Origin: Vibrio ruber DSM 16370
GTDB lineage: Bacteria; Pseudomonadota; Gammaproteobacteria; Enterobacterales; Vibrionaceae
Length of the DNA: 64,000 nt
Reading direction: 5' to 3'
Assembly: GCF_900163965.1 (NCBI RefSeq)
Contig: NZ_FULE01000005.1
Span: forward strand, 47,469 to 111,468
A program made the translations under genes and the position numbers. How positions within the stretch are numbered: position 1 is the stretch's first letter; the number at the start of each line of letters is the position of its first letter. The notes below the pieces were generated by a model that ran no database searches, was not told where the DNA came from, and saw nothing but the letters and a program-made list of their open reading frames with translations. Positions 21,542 to 30,533 of this stretch are shown here, one piece after another.

Positions 21542-21579
21542 CGATGGAAACGCGGAGGATTGAAGTCTCCATCGTTTCC
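21542..21579 (+). other. Hairpin with two alternative pairings upstream of parE
   Basis: CGATGGA (21542-21548) can pair with TCCATCG (21568-21574), or GGAAACG (21546-21552) with CGTTTCC (21573-21579) plus an inner GGAG/CTCC stem. The two folds exclude each other. There is no T-run. Function is unknown; it may be part of the parE leader or the end of the yqiA transcript. Confidence 0.35.
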
Positions 21580-21696
21580 CACGTATGATGAGTGCCATAC
21601 AAATAAACTTTTTCAGTGACAACTGTAAATATTCTCGAAATGTTTACAGATTGAGCGCAAAGTTAGAATCATTGATTGATATAAGCATCCCTAAAT

Positions 21697-23577
21697 ATGA
21701 CTGAACAATATAATGCTGGTGCCATTGAAGTATTAAATGGCTTAGAGCCAGTGCGTCGCAGACCTGGGATGTATACCGATACCGCACGTCCGAACCATTT
21801 GGGTCAGGAGGTCATTGATAATAGTGTTGATGAAGCGTTAGCCGGTTATGCATCGAAGGTACAGGTTATTCTTCATTCTGACCAATCTCTGGAAGTGATT
21901 GACAACGGGCGAGGTATGCCGGTTGATATCCACCCGGAAGAGAAAGTCTCTGGCGTTGAGCTGATTATGTGTAAGCTTCATGCCGGAGGTAAATTTTCCA
22001 ATAAGAATTATCAGTTCTCCGGTGGTTTGCACGGGGTGGGTATTTCAGTAGTTAATGCCTTGTCCAAACGGGTTGAAGTTACGGTTCGGCGTGATGGACA
22101 GGTTTATGAGATAGCGTTTGAACATGGTGATAAGGTCTCCGATCTGACGGTGACCGGTACCTGTGGGCGTAGAAATACCGGAACCAGTGTGCATTTCTGG
22201 CCGGATAGCAGCTACTTTGATTCAGGTAATTTTTCGGTTTCCCGACTGATCAATAACCTGCGTGCCAAAGCTGTATTATGCCCCGGGCTTGAAATCACCT
22301 TTGAAGATAAAGTCAATGGCAATGACCATCGTTGGTTCTACGAAGATGGTTTGAAAGACTATCTCGCTGAAGGGGTCAAAGGCTATACGCTCTTGCCCGA
22401 AGAACCGTTTACCGGTGAATTCAAAGCGGAAATCGAAGCGGCGAACTGGGCTGTCATCTGGCAACCTGAAGGCGGTGATATGATCACCGAAAGCTACGTC
22501 AACTTGATTCCGACCCCATTAGGCGGGACGCATGTCAACGGATTGCGTCAGGGGTTACTCGATGCGATGCGTGAGTTTTGCGAGTTCAGAAACTTGTTAC
22601 CGCGAGGCGTCAAGCTCACGGGTGAAGACGTATTTGATCGTTGTTCTTATGTCTTGTCCGTCAAGATGCAGGATCCGCAGTTTGCCGGCCAAACCAAAGA
22701 GCGGTTGTCATCCCGTCAGACTGCGGCATTTGTTTCCGGTGTCGTCAAAGATGCTTTCAGTCTGTGGCTGAATGAAAAACCACAATTAGCGGAGCAATTG
22801 GCGGAAGTCTGTATTGCGAATGCCCATCGGCGGATGAGAGCCAGTAAAAAGGTTGTCCGTAAAAAAGTGGCTTCAGGGCCGGCACTGCCGGGCAAACTGA
22901 CCGATTGTACCGTTCAGGATTTGAGCCGTACCGAACTATTTCTGGTGGAAGGGGATTCCGCCGGCGGGAGTGCTAAGCAAGCCAGAGATCGTGAGTTTCA
23001 GGCGGTGATGCCACTGCGGGGTAAAATTTTGAACACATGGGAAGTTTCAGCCGATCAGGTGTTAGCTTCACAAGAGGTTCATGATATCTCAGTCGCTTTG
23101 GGGATCGACCCCGACAACGATGATCTGGATAATCTGCGTTACGGTAAAGTTTGTATTCTTGCGGATGCGGATTCGGATGGTCTGCATATCGCGACTTTGT
23201 TATGTGCGCTGTTTACTCGTCACTTTCCTGCATTGGTTCGGGCCGGACATGTCTATGTTGCCATGCCTCCCCTGTATCGGATTGACTGCGGTAAAGAGGT
23301 TTATTACGCACTGGATGATCAGGAAAAAGATGGCGTGCTGGAACGCCTGAGTCAGAAAAAAGCCAAAATCAACGTACAGCGTTTTAAAGGACTGGGTGAG
23401 ATGAATCCACTTCAGTTACGTGAAACAACCATGGATCCGAATACACGTCGTCTTGTACAGCTCACGATTGATGATATTGAAGCAACCGATGAGATGATGG
23501 ACATGCTGCTTGGTAAGAAACGAGCGGATGACAGACGCTCTTGGTTGCAACACTACGGTGATTTGGCAGAGGTATAA
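21697..23577 (+). CDS. parE: DNA topoisomerase IV subunit B
   Basis: ParE is the ATPase subunit of topoisomerase IV, which decatenates daughter chromosomes. The 626-residue product has the GHKL ATP-binding motifs ([36 protein letters not shown]) and the Toprim block [15 protein letters not shown] with the metal-binding DADSDGLHI. The C-terminal [19 protein letters not shown] segment contacts ParC. The gene is complete and stops two bases before parC. Confidence 0.98.
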   Translation: MTEQYNAGAIEVLNGLEPVRRRPGMYTDTARPNHLGQEVIDNSVDEALAGYASKVQVILHSDQSLEVIDNGRGMPVDIHPEEKVSGVELIMCKLHAGGKFSNKNYQFSGGLHGVGISVVNALSKRVEVTVRRDGQVYEIAFEHGDKVSDLTVTGTCGRRNTGTSVHFWPDSSYFDSGNFSVSRLINNLRAKAVLCPGLEITFEDKVNGNDHRWFYEDGLKDYLAEGVKGYTLLPEEPFTGEFKAEIEAANWAVIWQPEGGDMITESYVNLIPTPLGGTHVNGLRQGLLDAMREFCEFRNLLPRGVKLTGEDVFDRCSYVLSVKMQDPQFAGQTKERLSSRQTAAFVSGVVKDAFSLWLNEKPQLAEQLAEVCIANAHRRMRASKKVVRKKVASGPALPGKLTDCTVQDLSRTELFLVEGDSAGGSAKQARDREFQAVMPLRGKILNTWEVSADQVLASQEVHDISVALGIDPDNDDLDNLRYGKVCILADADSDGLHIATLLCALFTRHFPALVRAGHVYVAMPPLYRIDCGKEVYYALDDQEKDGVLERLSQKKAKINVQRFKGLGEMNPLQLRETTMDPNTRRLVQLTIDDIEATDEMMDMLLGKKRADDRRSWLQHYGDLAEV

Positions 23578-23579
23578 AC

Positions 23580-25868
23580 ATGGCAACAGAAATCACTTAT
23601 GACGGAGTAGAACAGCTGCCGTTACGTAAATTTACGGAAGACGCATACCTGAACTACTCGATGTACGTCATTATGGACCGTGCGCTGCCTTACATTGGGG
23701 ACGGTCTGAAACCGGTTCAGCGTCGCATTATTTTTGCGATGTCGGAACTTGGGTTATCTGCTTCAGCTAAATATAAAAAATCAGCACGAACCGTCGGGGA
23801 TGTACTGGGTAAATATCATCCTCATGGTGACTCGGCTTGTTATGAAGCCATGGTTTTAATGGCACAGCCTTTCTCTTACCGCTATCCGCTGGTTGATGGT
23901 CAAGGAAACTGGGGGGCGCCGGATGATCCGAAATCTTTTGCAGCGATGCGTTATACCGAAGCCAAGCTGTCTCGTTTTTCGGAGGTTCTGCTTGGTGAGT
24001 TAGGACAGGGGACCGTGGAGTGGCAGCCGAACTTTGATGGCACCATGCGTGAACCACAAATGCTGCCCGCGCGTCTGCCGCATATCTTACTCAATGGTGT
24101 GACGGGGATTGCTGTCGGGATGGCGACCGATATTCCCCCGCATAATGTCCGGGAAATCGCGAATGCTACGATTCATCTCATCGATAAACCACAGGCTGGT
24201 TTAGATGAGATCATGGGATATGTTCAGGGACCGGACTACCCGACGGAAGCCGAGATTGTTTCCCCCCGTACCGATATTGAAAAAATCTACCGGACAGGAC
24301 GTGGCAGTATCAAAATGCGTGCGCTTTGGCATAAAGAAGGCGGGGAAATTGTTATCACAGCTCTGCCTCATCAGGTTTCCGGCGCCAAGCTGCTGGAGCA
24401 AATTGCCAACCAGATGCGTGCGAAAAAGCTACCGATGGTCGAAGATCTGCGCGATGAGTCCGATCATGAGAATCCGACGCGGATCGTCATTGTACCGAGC
24501 AAGAAAAAAGTCGATTGTGATGTACTGATGAATCATCTGTTTGCCTCGACCGACTTAGAAAAAAGCTTCCGCGTCAACCTGAATATGATTGGTCTGGATA
24601 ATCGTCCTCAGGTGAAAGGATTAGTGGAGATCTTGTCGGAATGGCTTGAATTTCGTCGCACGACGGTGAAGCGTCGTTTGCAGCACAGACTGGATAAGGT
24701 GCTGGCAAGACTACACATTCTCGAAGGTTTGCTGGTTGCCTATCTCAATCTTGATGAAGTCATTGAGATTATCCGCAACGAAGATGAACCGAAAGCCGTA
24801 CTGATGGCGCGGTTTGGCATTACTGAAATTCAGGCGGATGCGATTCTGGATACGCGCTTGCGTCATTTAGCGAAGCTGGAAGAGTTCAAAATCCGAGCTG
24901 AGCAAGAAGAGCTGGAAAAAGAGCGGGATAAATTAGAGCAACTGCTTGGCTCAGAGCGTCGTTTGAACACGCTGCTGAAAAAAGAGCTTAAAGCTGATGC
25001 CGAGAAATATGGTGATGACCGTCGTTCTCCGTTGGTTGAAAGAGCTGAAGCCAAAGCACTTACGGAAAGAGAACTGGTGCCGAGTGAGCCGATTACGGTG
25101 ATCTTATCGGATAAAGGCTGGATTCGCCATGCCAAAGGTCATGACATCGATTGTCAGGGGCTGAATTACAAATCGGGTGACCAATATCTGGCTCATGCGT
25201 GTGGGAAAAGTAATCAGCAGGCGGTTTTCTTCGGCAGTGATGGCCGCAGTTATTCACTTGAAGCGCACACCTTGCCTTCAGCCCGTTCTCAGGGCGAACC
25301 GATTACCGGGCGACTGAATGTAGCGGAAGGCACACAAATCCGTCAGGTGGTCATGGGCGATGAAGAGCAACTGTGGCTGGTCGGTTCGGATGCCGGATAT
25401 GGATTCGTCTGTAAAGGCAGTGATTTTCTTTCCAAGAACCGCAGCGGGAAAGCATTGGTCAATTTGCCGGATAATGCTCTGATCATGACGCCTCAGCCGC
25501 TGAATAGTTTGGAATCCGATGAAATTATGGCGATCACCAATCAAGGGCGAATGCTGTTATTCCCGATTAAAGATCTGCCTCAACTCGGTAAAGGCAAAGG
25601 TAACAAGATCATTAATATTCCTTCGGCCAAAGCCAAAGAAAGAGAAGAGTTTGTCTCTCATCTGATGGTGTTGCCACAAGGTGCTGCGATCACAATTTAT
25701 GCCGGCAAACGTAAGCTCGGACTGAAGCCTGATGATCTGGAAAACTTCCGGGGCGAACGAGGCCGCAGAGGTGCTCTGCTGCCGCGTGGTCTGCAACGGG
25801 TGACCCGGATTGATATTGAAGGCGTTGCCACAGAGGAAGATGTGCAATCCGGCAGTGATGATGTCTGA
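23580..25868 (+). CDS. parC: DNA topoisomerase IV subunit A
   Basis: ParC is the DNA-cleaving subunit of topoisomerase IV. The 762-residue protein has the catalytic tyrosine in [10 protein letters not shown] (Tyr125) and a C-terminal beta-pinwheel. The quinolone-determining region reads [19 protein letters not shown], with Ser85 and Glu89 at the positions equivalent to E. coli Ser80 and Glu84, that is, the quinolone-sensitive residues. It follows parE by two bases, so the two are translationally close. A terminator follows the stop. Confidence 0.98.
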   Translation: MATEITYDGVEQLPLRKFTEDAYLNYSMYVIMDRALPYIGDGLKPVQRRIIFAMSELGLSASAKYKKSARTVGDVLGKYHPHGDSACYEAMVLMAQPFSYRYPLVDGQGNWGAPDDPKSFAAMRYTEAKLSRFSEVLLGELGQGTVEWQPNFDGTMREPQMLPARLPHILLNGVTGIAVGMATDIPPHNVREIANATIHLIDKPQAGLDEIMGYVQGPDYPTEAEIVSPRTDIEKIYRTGRGSIKMRALWHKEGGEIVITALPHQVSGAKLLEQIANQMRAKKLPMVEDLRDESDHENPTRIVIVPSKKKVDCDVLMNHLFASTDLEKSFRVNLNMIGLDNRPQVKGLVEILSEWLEFRRTTVKRRLQHRLDKVLARLHILEGLLVAYLNLDEVIEIIRNEDEPKAVLMARFGITEIQADAILDTRLRHLAKLEEFKIRAEQEELEKERDKLEQLLGSERRLNTLLKKELKADAEKYGDDRRSPLVERAEAKALTERELVPSEPITVILSDKGWIRHAKGHDIDCQGLNYKSGDQYLAHACGKSNQQAVFFGSDGRSYSLEAHTLPSARSQGEPITGRLNVAEGTQIRQVVMGDEEQLWLVGSDAGYGFVCKGSDFLSKNRSGKALVNLPDNALIMTPQPLNSLESDEIMAITNQGRMLLFPIKDLPQLGKGKGNKIINIPSAKAKEREEFVSHLMVLPQGAAITIYAGKRKLGLKPDDLENFRGERGRRGALLPRGLQRVTRIDIEGVATEEDVQSGSDDV

Positions 25869-25906
25869 TTGAACTGACATGTTTCACTGACAATGCAAAA
25901 TGTACC

Positions 25907-25934
25907 ATCGGGCGATTCAATCGCCCGATTTTTT
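25907..25934. terminator. Terminator between parC and the DoxX gene
   Basis: ATCGGGCGA pairs with TCGCCCGAT around a five-base loop, followed by TTTTTT. An A-rich left side lets it also act for the minus-strand DoxX operon, whose last stop is at 25950. Confidence 0.88.
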
Positions 25935-25949
25935 ATGTATCGATATTGA

Positions 25950-26432
25950 TTAGCCTGCCGGGTGATGACGGCGAAAACGCAGTAAATAATCGAATGAAAT
26001 TGTCCCGGCTCCCTTGTACATGATCCAAGCGCTCAGTGCTAACCATGTCGCATGTGTCGGATAAGCATCCGGGTAAACAAAAATCTGAATCACCAGTGTC
26101 ATGCCAAAAATTCCCAGCGCAGCAAAGCGACTCATCAGGCCGGTGAGCAATAAAACAGAAAGCAGATGTTCGGCAATCGTAGCAAGGTAAGCGGCGAGCA
26201 CATAAGAAATAATCGGGAGATTATATTCATATTCGAACAGCGCAAATGTGCTGTCTTTGATGGTCGGCCACTCCAGGTGAATTGAGCCGGAAATCAAATT
26301 GAAAGCAAATCCTTCGATTTTGGTTTGCCCGGACAGCCAGAAAATTGCAGCGAGGCCAAAGCGACTCAGCAGTAAAATAATCGATTCTGTCCACGGAGAG
26401 ACGGAGATTTTCTTGAGTAATAGCAGTGACAT
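25950..26432 (-). CDS. DoxX family membrane protein, last gene of the bufferin-type operon
   Basis: This 160-residue protein has four predicted membrane helices and the DoxX/DoxD look (SRFGLAAIFWLSGQTKIEGF near residue 23, then ATIAEHLLSVLLLTGLMSRFAALG). DoxX proteins are inner membrane proteins often found with DUF692 clusters; their biochemical role there is not settled, though redox or quinone-linked roles have been proposed. The start lies 9 bases after the stop of the maturase gene, which indicates translational linkage. It closes the operon before the terminator shared with parC. Confidence 0.85.
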   Translation of the reverse strand: MSLLLLKKISVSPWTESIILLLSRFGLAAIFWLSGQTKIEGFAFNLISGSIHLEWPTIKDSTFALFEYEYNLPIISYVLAAYLATIAEHLLSVLLLTGLMSRFAALGIFGMTLVIQIFVYPDAYPTHATWLALSAWIMYKGAGTISFDYLLRFRRHHPAG

Positions 26433-26441
26433 AACCAGCTC

Positions 26442-28094
26442 CTATTGTGGCAAAATCGCTCGGATAATGGGTTTTTGTAAGAGGGTTGAAAATAACTCTG
26501 GAAAATGCTCAGGCGCGATGTTTTGGCTTGCTTGTTCCAGCGTGGCACCTTGCTGTAACCGCTGAAGTAAATGGTATTCATCCGCTGAAAGAGAGTAGAA
26601 GACACCATAATGCTCTCTCTTGGTCAGTAGTAGGTACTCACTTTTATCCCACTGAATATCCTGAATCATGAGTGTCGAATCGGGCTGGTGAGCCTGATAG
26701 ATTTGCCCGACAGCACAAGATGGCTGCCATAACAGGCAGGATTCGGCGAGCTGCCAGACCGATTGTGTCGGATCGGCGCATTCTGCCAGATGCTGTTGAA
26801 TGTCAGTCACGGAGAGCACCGGCATATCTGCTGCATGAGTCAATTGCAGTAACTGATATTCCAGTCGGGCTAATTCAGCAAAATAAGGCAGTGATGAGAG
26901 CTGTGGTATTGAGCCGGAAAATTCGGCAAAATCTGCACCGTATTCACTCAAAACAGGCGAAGTCGGCGGGTGACGCTGAATAAAATGTCTTGCCAGCATG
27001 GTGAAAAAATCCTCACCGACGACTTGTTTGCAGACCGGGTAGATTTCTGCCAGTGCTTCAGTCAGCGAGTGGTAGACATTGTTGCGGTAAACGGCAAAGC
27101 GAGCTTGTTTTTCTGCGGTTGATGCCGCGTCGATTTGGGGTAACACATCATCGCTTTGCATCAGGATCGACTGACTAATTGCTGTTGCATGATCTGCCCC
27201 TGACTCTGATTGAAAATGACGCTGAATACGAGTACGTATCTGATCGGCCATAGCGGCCTGCTGCTGTAGTTCGGCGAATTCCGGGAGCTGTCCGTCCCAT
27301 TCAATCAACGTAGGCTTGTCTCCCCATTGCTGTAGGGTGTATTGATAGAGCTGCCAGACATCTTCAGTCACGGCTCGATCATGACTGTCGATTCTCAGTG
27401 GAATTGTTTCGTTGTGGTCAACTGCATAGCCAGCCAGATGAATTTGTCGCACAGCTTGGCCGGGAAATTGATCGATATATTGGTAAGGATCCTGCTGATG
27501 GTTAAAACAGGAGACGGCAACATTATTGACGTCAAGTAACAACTGGCATCCGGTACGCTCAATGATAGCTGTAATAAATTCCAGTTCAGTCATGGTGGTT
27601 GTTTTGAAACGCAGGTAAGTAGACGGATTCTCCAATAGCATGGGACGTTTCAGCAGTTCCTGAATCTGATCAATGTGGGCACAGACCTGCCGGAGCGTTT
27701 TTTCCGTGTATGGGAGCGGAAGCAGATCGTTGAAAAAGTGATTAAAATGACTCGACCAAGCCAAATGTTCTGAGAAAACCAGAGGTTCGATCCACTCAAC
27801 CAGTTGGGCAACTTTTTTTAAATGTTCCCGGTTTAATGGTGACTCACCACCGATTGATAACCCAACACCATGCACGGTAATCGGGTAGTGCTCGCGGATT
27901 TTTTCCAGATAGTAACGACTAGGGCCGCCTGCGGAAAGATAGTTTTCGGCATGGATTTCAAAAAAACCGACAAGGGGTTTTTCTGCCACAATCGCCTGAT
28001 AATGGCAGGGTTTTAAGCTCACCCCACTCAAGTGTGGAAAGCCCGAAGACGTTTGCACGTCTTCGGCGGATGGGGTTGGACGAAGTTCAATCAT
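26442..28094 (-). CDS. Fused MNIO (DUF692) maturase and DUF2063 protein
   Basis: The 550-residue protein joins two families normally encoded separately. Residues about 20-290 form a DUF692 multinuclear non-heme iron oxidase (MNIO) of the MbnB/TglH/BufB type, with likely iron ligands in FFEIHAENYL (His48, Glu50), TVHGVGLSIG (His75), SEHLAW (Glu109, His110), LENPSTY (Glu155), LDVNNV (Asp188), IHLAGY (His219), DSHD (His238) and IEWD (Glu265). Residues about 300-550 form a DUF2063 (HvfC/BufC-like) partner with its YRNNV motif at 336-340. Family members oxidise cysteines of a small precursor peptide, and DUF2063 helps present the peptide. The precursor gene lies 15 bases upstream. Ligand assignments are by motif only. 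Confidence 0.88.
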   Translation of the reverse strand: MIELRPTPSAEDVQTSSGFPHLSGVSLKPCHYQAIVAEKPLVGFFEIHAENYLSAGGPSRYYLEKIREHYPITVHGVGLSIGGESPLNREHLKKVAQLVEWIEPLVFSEHLAWSSHFNHFFNDLLPLPYTEKTLRQVCAHIDQIQELLKRPMLLENPSTYLRFKTTTMTELEFITAIIERTGCQLLLDVNNVAVSCFNHQQDPYQYIDQFPGQAVRQIHLAGYAVDHNETIPLRIDSHDRAVTEDVWQLYQYTLQQWGDKPTLIEWDGQLPEFAELQQQAAMADQIRTRIQRHFQSESGADHATAISQSILMQSDDVLPQIDAASTAEKQARFAVYRNNVYHSLTEALAEIYPVCKQVVGEDFFTMLARHFIQRHPPTSPVLSEYGADFAEFSGSIPQLSSLPYFAELARLEYQLLQLTHAADMPVLSVTDIQQHLAECADPTQSVWQLAESCLLWQPSCAVGQIYQAHQPDSTLMIQDIQWDKSEYLLLTKREHYGVFYSLSADEYHLLQRLQQGATLEQASQNIAPEHFPELFSTLLQKPIIRAILPQ

Positions 28095-28109
28095 CGCGAA
28101 TTCCCCGAC

Positions 28110-28385
28110 TTAGAATGCTTTGAGCTGTCCATGACCCGTTGGTGAGGTTTCAGAGCTCATATCCATACAAGTCCCTTTCGGCACAAGCTTCCATGCATTT
28201 CCTTGATAGTCGGTTTTCGATGTTCCGGCGCAAGATGTTCCGGGACCTGCTTTACAATCATTTTGCCCGGCAAGTGCGACCCCGTAGCATTTTTCTTTAC
28301 TGGCGGCTTGAGCCGGTAGTGTTGCTGCCGAGAGTGCAACTGCGGTTGTCAGAGCGAGAGCCAGAGATGTTTTTGATGTGTTCAT
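28110..28385 (-). CDS. bufA1: Bufferin-type metallophore precursor (DUF2282)
   Basis: This 91-residue secreted peptide has a clear Sec signal (about 1-27, ending LPAQA), then a short mature part with four cysteines: Cys33 (EKCYG), Cys44 (DCKAGPG), Cys52 ([12 protein letters not shown]) and Cys73 (PKGTCMD). This pattern defines DUF2282, the BufA1-type bufferins, ribosomally made peptides whose cysteines are oxidised to thiooxazole groups by the adjacent MNIO enzyme and which bind copper in the periplasm. That chemistry is established for relatives and inferred here. A TGAGGAAAA ribosome binding site precedes the ATG, and an ECF-like promoter lies about 37 bases upstream. The signal peptide is unusual among RiPP precursors but normal for this family. 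Confidence 0.9.
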   Translation of the reverse strand: MNTSKTSLALALTTAVALSAATLPAQAASKEKCYGVALAGQNDCKAGPGTSCAGTSKTDYQGNAWKLVPKGTCMDMSSETSPTGHGQLKAF

Positions 28386-28421
28386 CGTGTTTTCCTCACA
28401 AGTGTGTTGTCTGATTCCCTT

Positions 28422-28452
28422 ATTCGACGGATGAACAGGGATGGGTATTACA
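28422..28452 (-). promoter_or_regulatory. Candidate ECF sigma promoter of the bufferin-type genes
   Basis: On the minus strand TGTAATA and CGTCGAAT lie at -35/-10 spacing (18 bases between TGTAA and CGTC), about 37 bases before the precursor start. TGTAA/CGTC is a common ECF promoter pattern and recurs before the sigma gene at 29320-29348. Confidence 0.6.
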
Positions 28453-28472
28453 CTAAAAATGAAAAAAATTTA

Positions 28473-28664
28473 TTATTCTTTATCTTTTAATTCTGTATAC
28501 ATGTAACTTTTTGATAATAAACGAATATCATCCATCTGTTTGCCAAAGCGACGGCAACTGCTGCACATGCCCGTATGGAGGCGTAGTGCTAATTTTTCTT
28601 TGGTGGTGAGTGTTCGTTCCATTCGCTCGGAAAGAAGGCGTGTCGCCTGTTTACAGTTCATCAT
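28473..28664 (-). CDS. Small zinc-finger anti-sigma factor
   Basis: The 63-residue protein has a zf-HC2-type motif HTGMCSSC (His30, Cys34, Cys37) and an upstream Cys4, as in ZAS-domain anti-sigma factors. Its start overlaps the sigma gene stop (ATGA), a classic arrangement for a sigma/anti-sigma pair. Unlike many anti-sigmas it has no transmembrane helix, so it should act in the cytoplasm; zinc or another thiophilic metal, or oxidation of the cysteines, could release the sigma factor. That last step is inference. A second ATG immediately after the first is also possible. Confidence 0.8.
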   Translation of the reverse strand: MMNCKQATRLLSERMERTLTTKEKLALRLHTGMCSSCRRFGKQMDDIRLLSKSYMYTELKDKE

Positions 28665-29287
28665 CGTTCCTCCGACAGATACCAGTTATTTTCTAAACAC
28701 TCCCTGAGTCTGAGACGAGCACGGTAGAGCGTGACATTGAGATGACTGACCGAGATGTCTTCATGGTGACAAATCTCGGGAGTTTCCAGCTCAAGAAACT
28801 CGCGCATCATGAATAATCGGCCATAGCGTTCCGGTAAGGCATTCAGGCAAGCATCGAATACGCGCCAAAAATGTTCATTTTCAATGCAACTATCAGGTTG
28901 TTGCCATTTCACCGGGCGTTCATGTTTATGCCAGTGGCCATGTTGATCAAACAGTTTTTCCATCAAGGCATCACCTTGAGTGCAATCTCCCTGTTCAAGC
29001 TGGCTGGCGACCGTGGTGCGCTTTTCTTTTCTCAGTAAATCGATCAACTTATTTTTAAGAATGGCAAAAATCCAAGTTTTCAGCGCGGCTTGCTGCTCAA
29101 ACTTATCGATATGTTGATATGCGGCAATCATTGCTTCCTGGACTGCGTCCTCGGCCAGTTGCTCGTCTTGCACCTGTAACCGGGCAAATTTCAACATCTG
29201 CTGCCTTAACGGTTGGATAAACTGCTCATCGTCAAAGAGATGCTGTGAAAAAGTATTGGGTTGAATATCTGAATCGGCTAATGTCAT
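28661..29287 (-). CDS. ECF-type RNA polymerase sigma factor
   Basis: The 208-residue protein has a sigma-70 region 2 (LAEDAVQEAMIAAYQHIDKF then ALKTWIFAILKNKLIDLLRK, about residues 42-82) and region 4 (ALPERYGRLFMMREFLELE followed by SHLNVTLYRARLRLRECL, about 143-198). No regions 1 or 3 are present, which defines the ECF group. It leads a gene set of anti-sigma, bufferin-type precursor, MNIO maturase and DoxX, so it most likely controls that set. A promoter-like motif matching the one before the precursor gene lies at 29320-29348, suggesting autoregulation. Confidence 0.9.
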   Translation of the reverse strand: MTLADSDIQPNTFSQHLFDDEQFIQPLRQQMLKFARLQVQDEQLAEDAVQEAMIAAYQHIDKFEQQAALKTWIFAILKNKLIDLLRKEKRTTVASQLEQGDCTQGDALMEKLFDQHGHWHKHERPVKWQQPDSCIENEHFWRVFDACLNALPERYGRLFMMREFLELETPEICHHEDISVSHLNVTLYRARLRLRECLENNWYLSEER

Positions 29288-29319
29288 TCAATATCTCGAT
29301 AGAAAGGAACTCTGTTAGT

Positions 29320-29348
29320 TTAGACGAATCTTGAATCTATTCCTTACA
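29320..29348 (-). promoter_or_regulatory. Candidate autoregulated ECF promoter of the sigma gene
   Basis: On the minus strand TGTAAGG and CGTCTAA lie with 17 bases between TGTAA and CGTC, about 33 bases before the sigma start codon. The elements resemble those before the bufferin precursor gene. The rest of the 251-bp gap up to yacG shows no gene. Confidence 0.55.
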
Positions 29349-29508
29349 GGGTATTTTTATTTTTATGAATCGGAGGGCTGCATTGGGTTTTGTTATGACG
29401 TTGCTGCTGTTGTGAATGACAAGGGACAACTGATGGGAGACTACCAAATTGGCTGGAACCGGATGTCTTAGCGATGTTCAATTGAAAGAGGAATATCGGT
29501 GAGGAGCG

Positions 29509-29533
29509 ATATCCGCTCAATTTGAGCGGATAT
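29509..29533 (-). terminator. Hairpin after yacG
   Basis: An 11-bp perfect stem (ATATCCGCTCA/TGAGCGGATAT) with a three-base loop lies just beyond the yacG stop. There is no good T-run on the minus strand, so it may only protect the 3' end of the pil-coaE-zapD-yacG transcript. Confidence 0.5.
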
Positions 29534-29538
29534 GCGGA

Positions 29539-29742
29539 TTAATCGAGGTTGTCTTCTGACCAATCATCCGTATCGGATATATCGGTCGCGCTGGGGATGA
29601 CATTTTCTTCATTCGCCCAACTGCCGAAGTCAATCATTTGGCATTGTTTACTACAAAACGGGCGGAAGGGACTCTGTTCTCCCCAGACAACATCGGTACC
29701 ACATTGAGGGCATTGAACGGTAGTAATTTGTGGATTCGTCAT
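29539..29742 (-). CDS. yacG: DNA gyrase inhibitor YacG
   Basis: YacG is a small zinc protein that binds GyrB and inhibits gyrase in E. coli. The 67-residue product has the four-cysteine zinc motif, CPQC (near residue 11) and FCSKQC (near residue 29), followed by the conserved [10 protein letters not shown] and an acidic tail. It is 18 bases after zapD in the coaE-zapD-yacG order conserved across Gammaproteobacteria. Confidence 0.94.
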   Translation of the reverse strand: MTNPQITTVQCPQCGTDVVWGEQSPFRPFCSKQCQMIDFGSWANEENVIPSATDISDTDDWSEDNLD

Positions 29743-29760
29743 AATTCTCTATATAGTTCG

Positions 29761-30501
29761 TTAACAACAAACCGCCAGCTCAAACTGAATATCGCTGGCG
29801 CTGGCTTGATTGGTTTCAAATTCAATAAATTTAATCGCAAAACGGTTTTTGTGTCCTGAGATCATCGGATAAACGCCATATTCCAGCGGAATCATCAGGC
29901 GAAGAATATTCGCATCTTCAGCATCACTCTGATAGAAGCCTGATTTTGCCGTATAAGCGCGGTACTGGCCTGTTTCCCGGGCAAGTTTAAGCCATAAACT
30001 CAGTGCTGATGACAAAGGTTTCAGGGTTTGGAGCCAAGTTAATGCATCCCGCTGTTTTTGTTCGGTCGGGGTATGCAGCCAGTAATGTAAGGCCGGTAGA
30101 TCAAAACAGCATGAACCACCGGGAAGGTTAAATCGCTGGCGGACAGAGATCAGAAAACGATCTTCTTTGAGTGACACGCCAAAGCGTTCAGCATTCATCA
30201 GGTTTGAATGGACTTCATCGACTTCTTTCAGTAACGCCAATAAGGTATTTTGGTCGACACCGTCAACATTCAGCCAATTTCGATACATGATGCGCTGTTT
30301 TTCGATATCTTTTGCCAGTTCACTGCGCAGCTGGATCTGTTCAAAGATATCCAACAGATCAAACAATGCCCGGAAAAATAGCTGATATTGGTCACTGTCA
30401 TCAAATTGAGATGCACGATGAAGTTGGGCCAGCAAGGCTTCGACTCTCAGATAAATTCGAGTCTTTTCATTCAGAGGATGTTCGAATTGATGAATCGTCA
30501 T
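29761..30501 (-). CDS. zapD: Cell division protein ZapD
   Basis: ZapD cross-links FtsZ filaments at the division ring. The 246-residue cytoplasmic protein matches the family from its start ([19 protein letters not shown]) through [16 protein letters not shown] to the C-terminal beta domain ([26 protein letters not shown]). It is located between coaE and yacG, as expected, with the coaE stop 33 bases upstream. Confidence 0.95.
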   Translation of the reverse strand: MTIHQFEHPLNEKTRIYLRVEALLAQLHRASQFDDSDQYQLFFRALFDLLDIFEQIQLRSELAKDIEKQRIMYRNWLNVDGVDQNTLLALLKEVDEVHSNLMNAERFGVSLKEDRFLISVRQRFNLPGGSCCFDLPALHYWLHTPTEQKQRDALTWLQTLKPLSSALSLWLKLARETGQYRAYTAKSGFYQSDAEDANILRLMIPLEYGVYPMISGHKNRFAIKFIEFETNQASASDIQFELAVCC

Positions 30502-30533
30502 TTCGCTAGCCTTTATTTATATCCGTATCATTT

